A DNA stretch of 35,002 nt, from NCBI GenBank assembly GCA_002339675.1, contig DDKB01000003.1:1-35002 (forward strand), written 5' to 3'. Under the pieces are notes generated by a model. That model was not told where the DNA came from. It ran no database searches and was given only the letters and a program-made list of their open reading frames with translations. Origin of the DNA: Stutzerimonas stutzeri. GTDB taxonomy: Bacteria; Pseudomonadota; Gammaproteobacteria; Pseudomonadales; Pseudomonadaceae. Position numbers and translations under genes: made by a program. Shown here piece after piece: positions 7,761 to 18,171 of the stretch (the first letter of the stretch is position 1; each line of letters opens with the position of its first letter).

Positions 7761-10371
7761 CTGCTGCCGAGGTTTGCCGGGCGTCCACGCGGTGTCCGGC
7801 TGTTAGCGGATCGGTGGCAGTCACGCCGGCATCCTGATTCAGGACGATCTGCCGAAACAGCATCGGCGCCATGGGGCGTCCCAGATAGAAGCCCTGTGCC
7901 TGGTCACAGGCAAGCGCCTTCAAGGTACCCAGCTGAGCGCGGGTCTCGATACCTTCGGCGGTCACCGTCAGTGACAGGGCATGCCCCATGCTCACAATCG
8001 CACTGACAATCGCCTCGCTGCCTTGCGATTGGTCGAGTGCGGCCACAAAGCTGCGGTCGATCTTGATGCCGTCGAAGGGGTAGTTGCGCAGGTAGCTGAG
8101 CGACGAGTAGCCGGTGCCGAAATCGTCCATCGACAGGCGAACGCCCAGCGCCTTGAGGCGATTCATCGTCGCCAGTGCGCTGGCGGCATCCTCCAGCATG
8201 ACGCTCTCGGTGATCTCCAGTTCGAGGCGTGCCGGAGCGATACCGGACGCCGTCAGTACGGCCGCGATGCGCTCGACCAGGTCGCTGCGCTGGAATTCCA
8301 CCGGTGAAAGATTGACCGAGACCATCAGTTCATCCGCCCAGCTCAACGCGTTACGGCAGGCCTCGGCCAGCACCCAATCGCTGAGTTCGACGATCAGCCC
8401 CGTTTCTTCTGCCAGACCAATGAAGCTCCCCGGCGCCAGCAGTCCGCGTGCCGGATGTTGCCAGCGCACCAGGGCTTCTGCGCCGACGATGAGTTGCGAG
8501 GACGCATCGTAGCGGGGTTGGAAGTCGAGGCGGAATTCATGCCGGCGCAACGCCTGCCGCATATCCAGCTCCAGTTGGCGACGCTCCATGATCCGTTCGT
8601 TCATCGCCGGCTCGTAGAAGCGGTGCTGATTGCGGCCGTTGGACTTGGCCTCGTACAGGGCGATGTCCGCGTAGCGCAGCAGGTCCTCGGCGATCAGGCC
8701 GTCGAAGGGGGCGCAGGCGATGCCGATGCTGGCACCGACGCTGACATCGGCGTTGCCAATGCGGATCGGCTGGTTGATTTGTTCGATCAGCCGACTGCAG
8801 AGCCGCTCGGCCTGCTCCCGGGTATTGCACCCAGTCGCAACGATGATGAACTCATCACCGCCGAGCCGCGCGACCAGATCAGTCGATCGTGTGCAGTCGG
8901 TCAGTGCGCCGGCCACCTGGCGCAGCACCACGTCCCCCGCTGCATGGCCAAGGGTATCGTTCACCGGCTTGAAACGGTCCAGATCCAGGGCCAGCAGGAA
9001 CAGCGGCCGATCCCCGCTCACACCCTCGGCGAGGCGATCGTTGAGGATGTGGTTGAGGCGATGACGGTTGGCCAGCCCGGTCAATGCGTCGTGCTGGCTG
9101 ATGTGTTCGATATGGGCCTTGGCTTCGATTTCATCGGTGTTGTCACAGACCGTACCGAGGTAGCCCTGCAGCACCGAGCCGGCCCAGACCGCCCGGGCCG
9201 AGAGCTGGCCGTAGCGCTGCGCATCCTCGCTGTCGCGCATGAGGCAGGCAAGCGGCTTGCGCCCGCTGAGTTCGCCGGCTTCGGCATAGGCGGCCAGCAG
9301 GGCGCTGTCATAGCTGAGAAGTTCGCTCAGGGGGCGCCCGAGCCAGGCCTGGCAGGCAAGACCGGTGACCTGGGTGAATCGCTCGGACAGATAGGTCAGG
9401 CGCTGTTGCGCATCGGTTTCCCAGATCCAGTCGGACGAGGCTTCGCAGATGTCACGAAAGCGCTGTTCGCTGATCCGCAGGGCCTGTTGTGCGGCGTCGA
9501 TCAGGGCGGCGGCTCGCGCCACGCGTCTGCGCAGCCAGCCGACCAGCAAGGCGACCAGCAAGCCGAGCACCAGCAACATGGGCAGGAAGCGCTTGAGCAG
9601 TGTCTTGCCGAGCTCTTCGCTTCGCCATCGCAGCGTCACCGTGACGCCGAGGTCGGTGCGCAAGGTCAGCTTCGGTCCGGGGGCGTTAGGCAGGCCGCCG
9701 AGGCTTGCATTGAGCCCGTCGAGGTCGAATGCGCGGTCGAGGGTGTGCATTTTTGCGGCGGTCAGGACGTCGACGAAGACGAGGTAGGACAGCCGGTCGA
9801 AATCGTTGTAGGTGTTGTCAGGACGGATCACTGCCGCGGAGACGATGGCTGGCATCCCCGAGACGGAAAAGTAGGCGTGTGCTGCGCGGTCATCGGCCGA
9901 CGCCTCGCGCGCGGCCGCGAGCAGTGCGGGTAGGTCGCCGTCGATCCAGTCGCTGGCACCGGTATCGGTCAGTTCGCCGTCGATCAGGCCGTAGCGAGTT
10001 ACCACCTGACGATCGAGGACGAATACGCCGTCCAGCTCGTAGGTGGTGAACAGGGACGGGCCGATGTTGTTGCGCTCATAGGCCCACGACACGTCGACTT
10101 TTTCACCCATGAATCGGTAGGCGTCTTCCCAGAACGCATAATCGACCAATGCGGTCTCGACCTTGTCCCAGCGACTCTGCATGGCCTTGGCCGCGTCCTG
10201 CTCGCTATGGCGGACCTGTTCATCGTCCAGCGCGACACACAGATAGGCCAAGGCCAGCGCGGCGCTGACAAACAGCGCGGCGATCAGAGTGATGAAGCCC
10301 AAAGACGCCTTGCGGGTCACGGCGGTGTAGCCCAGCGCATCGTCAGGGTGTTGCATAGCGGTACGTTTCAT
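7747..10371 (-). CDS. Membrane CHASE4-PAS-GGDEF-EAL cyclic-di-GMP protein
   Basis: This 874-residue inner-membrane sensor has a first helix (about 20-45), a periplasmic CHASE4-like domain (about 50-255, with W/DYAFWEDAYRFM), a second helix (about 263-280), a PAS domain (about 300-415), GGDEF (about 430-590) and EAL (about 600-845). The cyclase motif RLGGDEF is intact and an RSTD inhibitory site lies five residues before it. The phosphodiesterase motifs EALVRW, EITESVML and DDFGTGYSSL are also intact. Both activities are therefore possible, and which dominates is unknown. The start is uncertain: GTG 10383, ATG 10371 and ATG 10356 all lack a good ribosome-binding site. It overlaps the LysR gene end. 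Confidence 0.92.
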   Translation of the reverse strand: MKRTAMQHPDDALGYTAVTRKASLGFITLIAALFVSAALALAYLCVALDDEQVRHSEQDAAKAMQSRWDKVETALVDYAFWEDAYRFMGEKVDVSWAYERNNIGPSLFTTYELDGVFVLDRQVVTRYGLIDGELTDTGASDWIDGDLPALLAAAREASADDRAAHAYFSVSGMPAIVSAAVIRPDNTYNDFDRLSYLVFVDVLTAAKMHTLDRAFDLDGLNASLGGLPNAPGPKLTLRTDLGVTVTLRWRSEELGKTLLKRFLPMLLVLGLLVALLVGWLRRRVARAAALIDAAQQALRISEQRFRDICEASSDWIWETDAQQRLTYLSERFTQVTGLACQAWLGRPLSELLSYDSALLAAYAEAGELSGRKPLACLMRDSEDAQRYGQLSARAVWAGSVLQGYLGTVCDNTDEIEAKAHIEHISQHDALTGLANRHRLNHILNDRLAEGVSGDRPLFLLALDLDRFKPVNDTLGHAAGDVVLRQVAGALTDCTRSTDLVARLGGDEFIIVATGCNTREQAERLCSRLIEQINQPIRIGNADVSVGASIGIACAPFDGLIAEDLLRYADIALYEAKSNGRNQHRFYEPAMNERIMERRQLELDMRQALRRHEFRLDFQPRYDASSQLIVGAEALVRWQHPARGLLAPGSFIGLAEETGLIVELSDWVLAEACRNALSWADELMVSVNLSPVEFQRSDLVERIAAVLTASGIAPARLELEITESVMLEDAASALATMNRLKALGVRLSMDDFGTGYSSLSYLRNYPFDGIKIDRSFVAALDQSQGSEAIVSAIVSMGHALSLTVTAEGIETRAQLGTLKALACDQAQGFYLGRPMAPMLFRQIVLNQDAGVTATDPLTAGHRVDARQTSAAVTPG

Positions 10372-10631
10372 CGGTGAGGTCACGCGGCGGAAGAGGGCGT
10401 TGGGTCGTGCAGCAGCCGGGCGGCTGCCGTTCCGGTGGCGATCGGAGCTATGGGCGTTATCGGCAAAGTCGCGCTGGAGGTTGATCGGTGCGGCGGGCTA
10501 TCCGACAGGCGGCACCGGACACGCGGGCCGGCGAGCGCTGGACCCAGGCTGCACAGATGTTCTAGAACGGCCGGTGCCGGAGGCACATGCTGGGGGCGAT
10601 CATCACAAACCGCGCACCGGGAGGCCGTGAC

Positions 10632-11471
10632 ATGCGCAGCGACAGCTGGATCGATCTGAAAGTGGATGCCGAAACCGGGATCGAGATCATTCGCGCGCAT
10701 TTTGAAGGCCATGCCTATGACCCGCATTGGCATGACGCTTACCTGGTCGGGTTCACCGAGCAGGGGGTGCAGCAGTTCAATTGCCGGCGCACCTTGCACA
10801 ACAGCCTGCCGGGCCAGGTATTCCTGCTCGAGCCTGGGGAATTGCACGATGGTCGTGCCCCGGTGCCGGGCGGCTTCACCTACTCCACGCTCTACCTGCA
10901 GCCGCACTGGTTGCGTGCGCAGCTGCAGGGCCTGTGCGAGGACGTGCCCGAGGACTGTCTGCCCAGTTTTGCCCACACGCTTGCCGAGGAACCGGACCTG
11001 GCTCTGCCGATTGCGACGGCCTTTCGTGCCCTGTACGGCGAAGAGTTGCGCATCGTCCGGCATGCCGCGCTGGATGCGCTGCTGGAGGCGTTGTCCAGAC
11101 GCATGCACTGGCGCCAATGCCTGGCGACGAGTCCGCGTCTGCCTGCAGCCGCGATTCGCGCGCGCGACTACTTGCACGCCCATCTTGATCAGGACATCGG
11201 GCTGGACGAGCTGGCGCAGGCCGCCGGGGTGGATCGGTTTCGCCTGTCCCGTGCATTCAAGGCCGCGTTCGGGTTGGCGCCGCATGCCTATCTGGTGCAG
11301 TTGCGCCTGAGTCTGGCGCGCAAGCTCCTGCGCCAAGGGTTGACTCCGGCAAGCGTGGCCTCGGAGCTGGGCTTCGCCGACCAGAGCCATCTGGGCCGCT
11401 GGTTCCGCCGCACTTACGGATTGAGCCCGGCGGCCTACCGCAGACGCTGCACAAACCTTCCAGACGCCTGA
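10632..11471 (+). CDS. AraC-family transcriptional regulator
   Basis: The 279-residue protein has an N-terminal cupin-like sensing domain (PHWHDAYLVGFTEQGVQQF near residue 35) and a C-terminal pair of helix-turn-helix motifs (about 180-275, LDELAQAAGVDRFRLSRAFK and GFADQSHLGRWFRRTYGLSP). This matches AraC regulators paired with LysE-type exporters. The ATG at 10632 has GGGAGG eight bases upstream; another ATG at 10587 also has GGAGG and would add 15 residues. The LysE gene follows 105 bp downstream on the same strand and is the likely target. A ten-base palindrome GTTCTAGAAC at 10559-10568 lies upstream. Confidence 0.88.
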   Translation: MRSDSWIDLKVDAETGIEIIRAHFEGHAYDPHWHDAYLVGFTEQGVQQFNCRRTLHNSLPGQVFLLEPGELHDGRAPVPGGFTYSTLYLQPHWLRAQLQGLCEDVPEDCLPSFAHTLAEEPDLALPIATAFRALYGEELRIVRHAALDALLEALSRRMHWRQCLATSPRLPAAAIRARDYLHAHLDQDIGLDELAQAAGVDRFRLSRAFKAAFGLAPHAYLVQLRLSLARKLLRQGLTPASVASELGFADQSHLGRWFRRTYGLSPAAYRRRCTNLPDA

Positions 11472-11576
11472 CCCGCCCTGCGACACAGTGCAAGCCTCAA
11501 CCGCGGAGGTCCTGCCGATGATGCCCTGTGTTCCCCAACGCTGTCCGCGCGAACGTCGCTTGTGTGAGGCCGATCG

Positions 11577-12176
11577 ATGAGCCAGCTACTGCCCTTCATT
11601 CTGTTCACCCTTGTCGCCTCGATCACGCCCGGGCCGACCAATGTGCTGGTGCTCAACAGCAGCGCCCAGTTCGGCTGGCGTGCCGCACTGCCGCTGGCCG
11701 TCGGTGCCTGCGTCGGCGCCGCGCTGATCGTGCTGCTGGTGGGCCTTGGGCTGGGCGAGGTGTTGTTGCGCCTGCCTCGGGTACGTCAGGGCATGGCCTG
11801 GCTCGGCGTGGCCTGGTTGTCGGTGCTGGCCTGGCAGCTGTGGCGCGCGGCGGGCGATACGCTTAGCCGTGGCGCGATGGCCGCCCGTGTCGGCGCCTGG
11901 GGTGGGGCAGGGCTGCAGCTGGTCAACCCGAAGACCTGGATGATGGCAATGGCAGTCGTGAGTGTCTTCGCCGGCGCGCAGGCTGGCTTTGCCCACTACC
12001 TGCTGTATGCCCTGACGTTCTGCCTCGTGGCGATGCCCTGCCTTTTCGCCTGGGCCGCCCTGGGACACGGGGCGGCGGTGCGGTTGCGCTCGACCCAGGC
12101 GCTGCGCCGTTTCAACCGCTGCATGGCGGTGCTGTTGCTGGGGTCGGCCTGGAGCACCCTGCTGGTTTCTCCCTGA
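11577..12176 (+). CDS. LysE/RhtB-family amino-acid exporter
   Basis: This 199-residue inner-membrane protein begins with the family signature FTLVASITPGPTNVLVLNSS and has about six hydrophobic helices. LysE/RhtB proteins export amino acids such as homoserine, threonine, leucine or lysine, or analogues. The ATG at 11577 has GAGG about eight bases before it. The AraC gene just upstream probably responds to the exported compound. Which amino acid is moved cannot be deduced. Confidence 0.88.
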   Translation: MSQLLPFILFTLVASITPGPTNVLVLNSSAQFGWRAALPLAVGACVGAALIVLLVGLGLGEVLLRLPRVRQGMAWLGVAWLSVLAWQLWRAAGDTLSRGAMAARVGAWGGAGLQLVNPKTWMMAMAVVSVFAGAQAGFAHYLLYALTFCLVAMPCLFAWAALGHGAAVRLRSTQALRRFNRCMAVLLLGSAWSTLLVSP

Positions 12177-12378
12177 CAGTCACGGCTACACGAGCCAACC
12201 CGAGTGGCTCTATGATGCGCGCCAGACGCTCGCGCGATTACTCTTTCGGGCCGGGAAACAAAGCGCCGGCCGCCGGGGTCTTAGCGGCTACGGCCAGCGT
12301 GCTGCCTTCCGCTCGCAGCAGTTGCTGGCCGGCCTGCGTCGCCTGCGGCGCCCCAACACCACTTCACAGGAACCCCAG

Positions 12379-14043
<1,665 letters not shown>

Positions 14044-14521
14044 ACCTCGGCGCAAAAGGGGCCGTCGCTGTTCGCCGGTCCCGATGCGCCACTTCGGCAG
14101 CGGTTTGGCCCGGGCGGGTTTCGAACACCCGCTTGCGCGCCTTATCGTCCCATTGCCGTTCCGCCGGGCGTACAGCCCGCTCATAGCGGGTGAGCACCGC
14201 CGCTTCCATCAAGCCATCGGCCAGGGCGGCAAGGCGCAGGGTTTTCCAGCGCTTGCCTGGGTCGGCCGGGAAGAGCCTGGCCTGGTCATGCAAGCTGTCG
14301 AGGTATTCGCAGATGACACGGCTGTCATACAGCGCCTCGCCTCCATCGAGCATCAGCACGGGAATCTTGCCCAGGGGGTTCTGAGCGTTCACCTGTTGGT
14401 AGAGCGTGACGGGCGCCACCGCGGTTTCAATGAGCTCGAGGCGGGCGAGCAGGCCGGTTTCGCTGGCCAAGACGCGGACCTTGCGGGCAAAGGGTGACGC
14501 AGGTGCGTAAATCAGTTGCAT

Positions 14522-14735
14522 GGACGTGGCATCTCGAAGGGGTGAAGCGGTGATCGCCTGGCGAACCGGCGGGTGCCGGTAAGCATAGCCAACCTGGGCG
14601 TCGGAGCGGGTCGGGCATCGGTCGCCTTCGCAGCCCGGTCATTGCGGCGGCAGCGCTGGGTGCTTGGAGGGGCGTGCCGTTCCTCGGCGGCGCGCACGGT
14701 CGCCGTGTAACGCGGGTGCTTGGCGGCGGGCAGCC
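14522..14735. other. Intergenic region upstream of the bdhA control region
   Basis: No gene is supported here. It separates the divergent GST remnant from the bdhA regulatory sites. Open frames across it are GC-rich and lack family likeness or ribosome-binding sites. Confidence 0.35.
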
Positions 14736-14809
14736 TGTCCAGTCAGCGGGACAGCGGAGGGGGCGTCATGTGTGGGCGGGTGAGCATGTCCAGTTGGCCG
14801 GACATGCTC
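14736..14809. promoter_or_regulatory. Two perfect TGTCC-N8-GGACA activator sites upstream of bdhA
   Basis: Copies at 14736-14753 and 14787-14804 match perfectly; the second extends to ten-base arms, GAGCATGTCC and GGACATGCTC (14782-14809). Their centres are about 150 and 99 bp upstream of the -24 element and 51 bp apart, about five helical turns. This is the usual placement of enhancer sites for a sigma54 activator. Confidence 0.78.
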
Positions 14810-14892
14810 GGCCCGCCTTGCCCGAAGGACGGCGCCGCTCTGAGCCCAGCCCGCATGCGGTTGCGCCTGTTTTTATTCGCCGCGCAGGACTC

Positions 14893-14908
14893 TGGCACGG
14901 CTTTCGCT
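14893..14908 (+). promoter_or_regulatory. sigma54 (-24/-12) promoter of the bdhA transcript
   Basis: TGGCACGGCTTTCGCT matches the sigma54 consensus at all but one position, with GG and GC ten bases apart. Transcription should start near 14919, about 77 nt before the leader ORF. It is nearly identical to the left porin promoter. Confidence 0.8.
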
Positions 14909-14978
14909 GTGACCCACCTGTTGCGCGTGCGGCGCTGTCGTTCGTTGAGACAGATTGCCCCGCGCCGGGCACGACCAG

Positions 14979-14986
14979 AACAACAA
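14979..14986 (+). promoter_or_regulatory. Hfq/Crc-type AACAACAA motif before the leader ORF
   Basis: AACAACAAGGAAC overlaps the ribosome-binding site of the ATG at 14996 and fits the AAnAAnAA pattern. The bdhA start itself at 15160 has no such motif, so Crc control would act through the leader ORF. Confidence 0.55.
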
Positions 14987-14995
14987 GGAACATTC

Positions 14996-15163
14996 ATGAC
15001 TGCCTTACCCGACCCCCTTCGTGAGCGCTGCCTGCACCCGCAGCGGCCGTATACCTTCACTCGGTGCGGCATCCGGTCCGACAGCCGCTATGCTGAAGGA
15101 CAGCCAGGCGCGGCACGCTCCGCAGCACTGAGCGTCTCTTTTGGCCATCGGAGCCCGACATGA
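14996..15163 (+). CDS. Small leader ORF translationally coupled to bdhA
   Basis: A 55-codon frame starts at an ATG with a strong AAGGAAC site and ends with a TGA that overlaps the bdhA start as ATGA. The peptide (MTALPDPLRERCLHPQRPYT and so on) is not recognised. Its first 25 codons use GC-ending codons as genes here do; the second half less so. It may be a true leader peptide or the remnant of a lost gene. Its position between a sigma54 promoter and bdhA suggests that its translation affects bdhA translation. Confidence 0.45.
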   Translation: MTALPDPLRERCLHPQRPYTFTRCGIRSDSRYAEGQPGAARSAALSVSFGHRSPT

Positions 15164-15930
15164 TGTTGACAGGCAAGACTGCGCTGATCACCGGCTCGAC
15201 CAGCGGCATCGGCCTCGGGATCGCATGCAAACTCGCCGAGGCGGGCGCGGACGTGATGCTCAACGGGTTCGGCGACGTGCACGCCGCCCTCGAGCGGGTC
15301 TCGGCCCATGGCACCCGGGTACTGCACCATTCGGCCGATGTGTCCGACGCCGCGCAGATTGCCGAGCTGGTGGCCCGGACCGAGCGCGACTTCGGCGCGG
15401 TGGACGTGCTCGTCAACAACGCTGGCATCCAGCATGTCGCGCCCATCGAGGCCTTTCCGGTCGAGCGCTGGGACAGCATCATCGCCATCAACCTCAGCTC
15501 GGCATTTCACACCATGCGCCTGGCCCTGCCCGGTATGCGTGAGCGCAACTGGGGGCGGATCATCAATGTCGCCTCGGTGCACGGGCTGGTCGCCTCGGCG
15601 CAAAAAGCCGCCTATGTCGCCGCCAAGCACGGCTTGGTCGGGCTGACCAAGACCGTCGCGCTGGAAACCGCCACGACCGGTATCACCTGCAACGCACTTT
15701 GTCCCGGCTGGGTGCTGACGCCGCTGGTGCAGCAGCAGATCGACAGCAAGGCCCAGGCCCACGGCGACCCGAGCCGGGCTACCCGCGAGCTGCTGATGGA
15801 AAAACAGCCGTCACTGGACTTCGTTACGCCGGAGCAGTTGGGGGAGCTGGCGGTATTTCTGTGCAGCGATGCTGCCCGCCAGGTCCGCGGCGCTGCCTGG
15901 AACGTCGACGGCGGGTGGCTGGCGCAATAG
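15160..15930 (+). CDS. bdhA: (R)-3-hydroxybutyrate dehydrogenase
   Basis: This 256-residue short-chain dehydrogenase oxidises (R)-3-hydroxybutyrate to acetoacetate with NAD+ in the cytoplasm. It has the Rossmann motif TGSTSGIGLGIA, NNAGIQHVAP with the substrate-binding Gln, SVHGLVAS with catalytic Ser and His, YVAAK, and WVLTPLVQQQID with the distal Gln. All residues that define the family substrate pocket seem present. ATG 15160 and ATG 15163 are both possible; GGAG lies six bases before the first. The gene is under a sigma54 promoter with two activator sites and is convergent with the likely activator gene across a REP array. Its product feeds ScoAB, encoded about 8 kb away. Confidence 0.92.
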   Translation: MMLTGKTALITGSTSGIGLGIACKLAEAGADVMLNGFGDVHAALERVSAHGTRVLHHSADVSDAAQIAELVARTERDFGAVDVLVNNAGIQHVAPIEAFPVERWDSIIAINLSSAFHTMRLALPGMRERNWGRIINVASVHGLVASAQKAAYVAAKHGLVGLTKTVALETATTGITCNALCPGWVLTPLVQQQIDSKAQAHGDPSRATRELLMEKQPSLDFVTPEQLGELAVFLCSDAARQVRGAAWNVDGGWLAQ

Positions 15931-15970
15931 AGGTGCGCGACGCTTGGCGTCAGCGGCCTCCTCCGGGTCG

Positions 15971-16486
15971 TAGGGTGGACTTCAGCCCACCAGTGGTTCT
16001 GGCAGAAACAGACCCGGGTGGGTTGTACGAAACCAGGTGTCACGCGGTGGGCTAAAGCCCACCCTACGGGTGCGGGTTGGTATGGCGGCGGTCTCGCTCC
16101 GGTTTGTAGGGTGGGCTTCAGCCCACCAGTGGTGCCCCGGTGGTAGCTACAGCTGGGTGGGTTGTACGCGACCAGGTGTCACGCGGTGGGCTAAAGCCCA
16201 CCCTACGGGTGCGGGTTGGTATGGCGTCGGCGGCCTCGCCCTGGGTCGTAGGATGGGCTTCAGCCCACCAGTGGTTCTGGCAGAAACAGACCCGGGTGGG
16301 TTGCACGAAACCAGGTGTCACGTGATGGGCTAAAGCCCACCCTACGGGTACGGGTTGGTATGGCGGCGGTCTCGCTCCGGTTTGTAGGGTGGGCTTCCGC
16401 CCACCAGTGGTGCCCCGGTGGCAGCTACAGAACTGGGTGGGTTGTACGCGACCTGGTGTCACGCGGTGGGCTAAAGGCCGCCCTAC
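15971..16486. repeat. Four-unit REP/palindrome array
   Basis: Units begin at 15971, 16107, 16249 and 16385 with TAGGGTGG (TAGGATGG in the third), each followed by a pair of inverted GTGGGCT/AGCCCAC hairpins. Two spacer types alternate, so the true period is 278 bp (136 + 142), and the second dimer differs from the first at few positions. It fills the gap between bdhA and the opposing activator gene and could act as a two-way terminator. The same core occurs at 25848-26030 and 30971-31044. Confidence 0.85.
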
Positions 16487-16518
16487 AGGTCGATGGTTAC
16501 GCGTGCGGGTCGCTGGCG

Positions 16519-18009
16519 TTACCGCTCGCTCAGCCCGTGTAATTGCAGCTTCGAATACAAACTGGCGCGGGAAATACCCAGCTCGGTTGCCGCTCGACGG
16601 CGGTTCCCTTTGCAGGCGAGCAGGGCAGTTTGCAGCGCGCGGCGTTCGGCCTGGGCGATGCTGTCAGCCAGACGTTGCAAGGGCGCATCGGGTGCCGTTG
16701 CCGGTGCGGCGGGGGCCGGGTCCTGTGGCACGACGGCGACAAGAGGCGCCGCGGCAGTCTGCGCGCCGAGCAGCGACAGGAAGTGTCGCGCTTCCAGCGG
16801 CGCGCCCTCGACGCTCAGCTGCGCGCGTTCGAGCAGGTTGCCCAATTCGCGGACGTTGCCCCGCCACGGCTGGCTGCAGAGCAATGCAATCGCGCTGGGC
16901 GCCAGCTCCATCGGTGGCTGGCCGGAGCGGTTGGCGATGTCGTCGAGCAGGTGCTCGATCACGGCGGGGATATCGGCGGCGCGCTCGCGCAGCGGCGGGA
17001 CCTTCAAGACCAGCACGTTGAGGCGGTAGTAGAGATCGTCACGAAACTCGCCCGCGGCGACCTTGGCTTCCAGGTCGATATGGGTCGCGGCGATCACCCG
17101 AACGTTGAGCGGCTTGACCTGGTTGGAGCCCAGCGGCTCGATCTCCTGTTCCTGCAGTACGCGCAACAGCTTGGCCTGCAGCGCCAGCGGCAGGTCGCCG
17201 ATCTCATCGAGAAACAGGGTGCCGCCGTTGGCCACTTCGAACTTGCCGATGCGCGCCTTGCGGTCCGCGCCGGTAAAGGCGCCGGGGGCGGTGCCGAAGA
17301 GTTCGGCCTCGACCAGGGTTTCCGGAATCGCCGCCACGTTGACCGCCACGAAGGGGCCATTGGCACGCGGCGAGAGATTGTGGATGCCCTGGGCCAGCAG
17401 CTCCTTGCCGGTGCCGGTTTCGCCGCGGATCAATACCGTGGCGTCCAGCTGCGCGGCGCGTCGTGCCTGGCGCTTCACTTCGCTGGCGGCCGGGCTGGTG
17501 CCAATGAAGCCGGCGATGGTGTAGCGGGCCCGACGGGCCTTGGCCAGTTCGTTCTGGGTCGCGACCAGTTGGGTCTGCAGGATGTTGAACTTGGACATCA
17601 GCGGCTTGAGGTGCTGCGCGCGGTCGAACAGCACGAAGCCCAGGGCGCCGACCAGGGTGCCGTCCTCGTCGCGCAGCGGAATGCGCGTGACCACGAAATG
17701 TTCGTCGCCGAAGGCCATGAGGTCGAGCATGCTCGGCAGACCGCTGTCGACGACCTCGCGCAGACGGCTGGCCGGCAATACCTCCTCGACTTCCTTGCCG
17801 AGCACGCCGCGTGGATCGCTGATGCCGATCTTCTCGGCGTACTTGTCGTTGATCCAGACGATGCGTGCTTGGCGGTTGACCGCGATGGTGCCTTCGCATT
17901 GCGCGTTGAGGTGGTCGAACAATAGCGGCATCGCCACGGCGCGAAAGCGCTCGGGAGAGACGCCGATCACCAGGCCGTCATGGTCGAGGTCGTTGCGTGC
18001 AATAGCCAT
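16519..18009 (-). CDS. hbcR: sigma54-dependent enhancer-binding activator, HbcR-like
   Basis: The 496-residue regulator has a PAS-like sensor domain (about 35-150), an AAA+ domain with Walker A GETGTGKE (about 194-201), the sigma54-contacting GAFTGA loop (about 242-247) and Walker B GGTLFLDEIGDLP. A Fis-type helix-turn-helix lies at the end (NRRRAATELGISRASLYSKL). In P. aeruginosa a sigma54 activator of this class, PA2005/HbcR, sits beside bdhA and controls 3-hydroxybutyrate use. This gene lies between bdhA and dctPQM, both of which have sigma54 promoters with shared palindromes. I infer that it binds TGTCC-N8-GGACA. The start at 18009 is the first ATG. The signal ligand may bind the PAS domain. 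Confidence 0.85.
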   Translation of the reverse strand: MAIARNDLDHDGLVIGVSPERFRAVAMPLLFDHLNAQCEGTIAVNRQARIVWINDKYAEKIGISDPRGVLGKEVEEVLPASRLREVVDSGLPSMLDLMAFGDEHFVVTRIPLRDEDGTLVGALGFVLFDRAQHLKPLMSKFNILQTQLVATQNELAKARRARYTIAGFIGTSPAASEVKRQARRAAQLDATVLIRGETGTGKELLAQGIHNLSPRANGPFVAVNVAAIPETLVEAELFGTAPGAFTGADRKARIGKFEVANGGTLFLDEIGDLPLALQAKLLRVLQEQEIEPLGSNQVKPLNVRVIAATHIDLEAKVAAGEFRDDLYYRLNVLVLKVPPLRERAADIPAVIEHLLDDIANRSGQPPMELAPSAIALLCSQPWRGNVRELGNLLERAQLSVEGAPLEARHFLSLLGAQTAAAPLVAVVPQDPAPAAPATAPDAPLQRLADSIAQAERRALQTALLACKGNRRRAATELGISRASLYSKLQLHGLSER

Positions 18010-18050
18010 GGAAAGCTCAGTCCTGATGGGATCACCCGATTATGGGAGGC

Positions 18051-18078
18051 GCCGGTTGTCAGGGGCAAGGCAACCGGC
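18051..18078 (-). terminator. Hairpin between dctM and the activator gene
   Basis: GCCGGTTG and CAACCGGC form a perfect eight-base stem with a 12-base loop in the 162-bp gap. There is no T-tract, so it may attenuate or protect mRNA rather than terminate strictly. It suggests the activator gene is at least partly separate from dctPQM. Confidence 0.45.
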
Positions 18079-18171
18079 GGCGCGGCATGCGGGCTTGCGA
18101 GCCGTCCAGGACGGTGTGCCAGGAACGATCTCCGGGCACGTTCGCCAACTCGGGTATGGCCCGCCTTGCTT

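Noticed and set aside
8455..9933. Long plus-strand frame (492 codons) opposite the GGDEF-EAL gene
   Set aside because: Antisense artefact; the minus strand holds intact GGDEF and EAL motifs.
15971..16486. Regular repeats that might suggest a CRISPR array
   Set aside because: The units are 136-142 bp, palindromic, with alternating similar spacers and no cas genes. They are REP elements.
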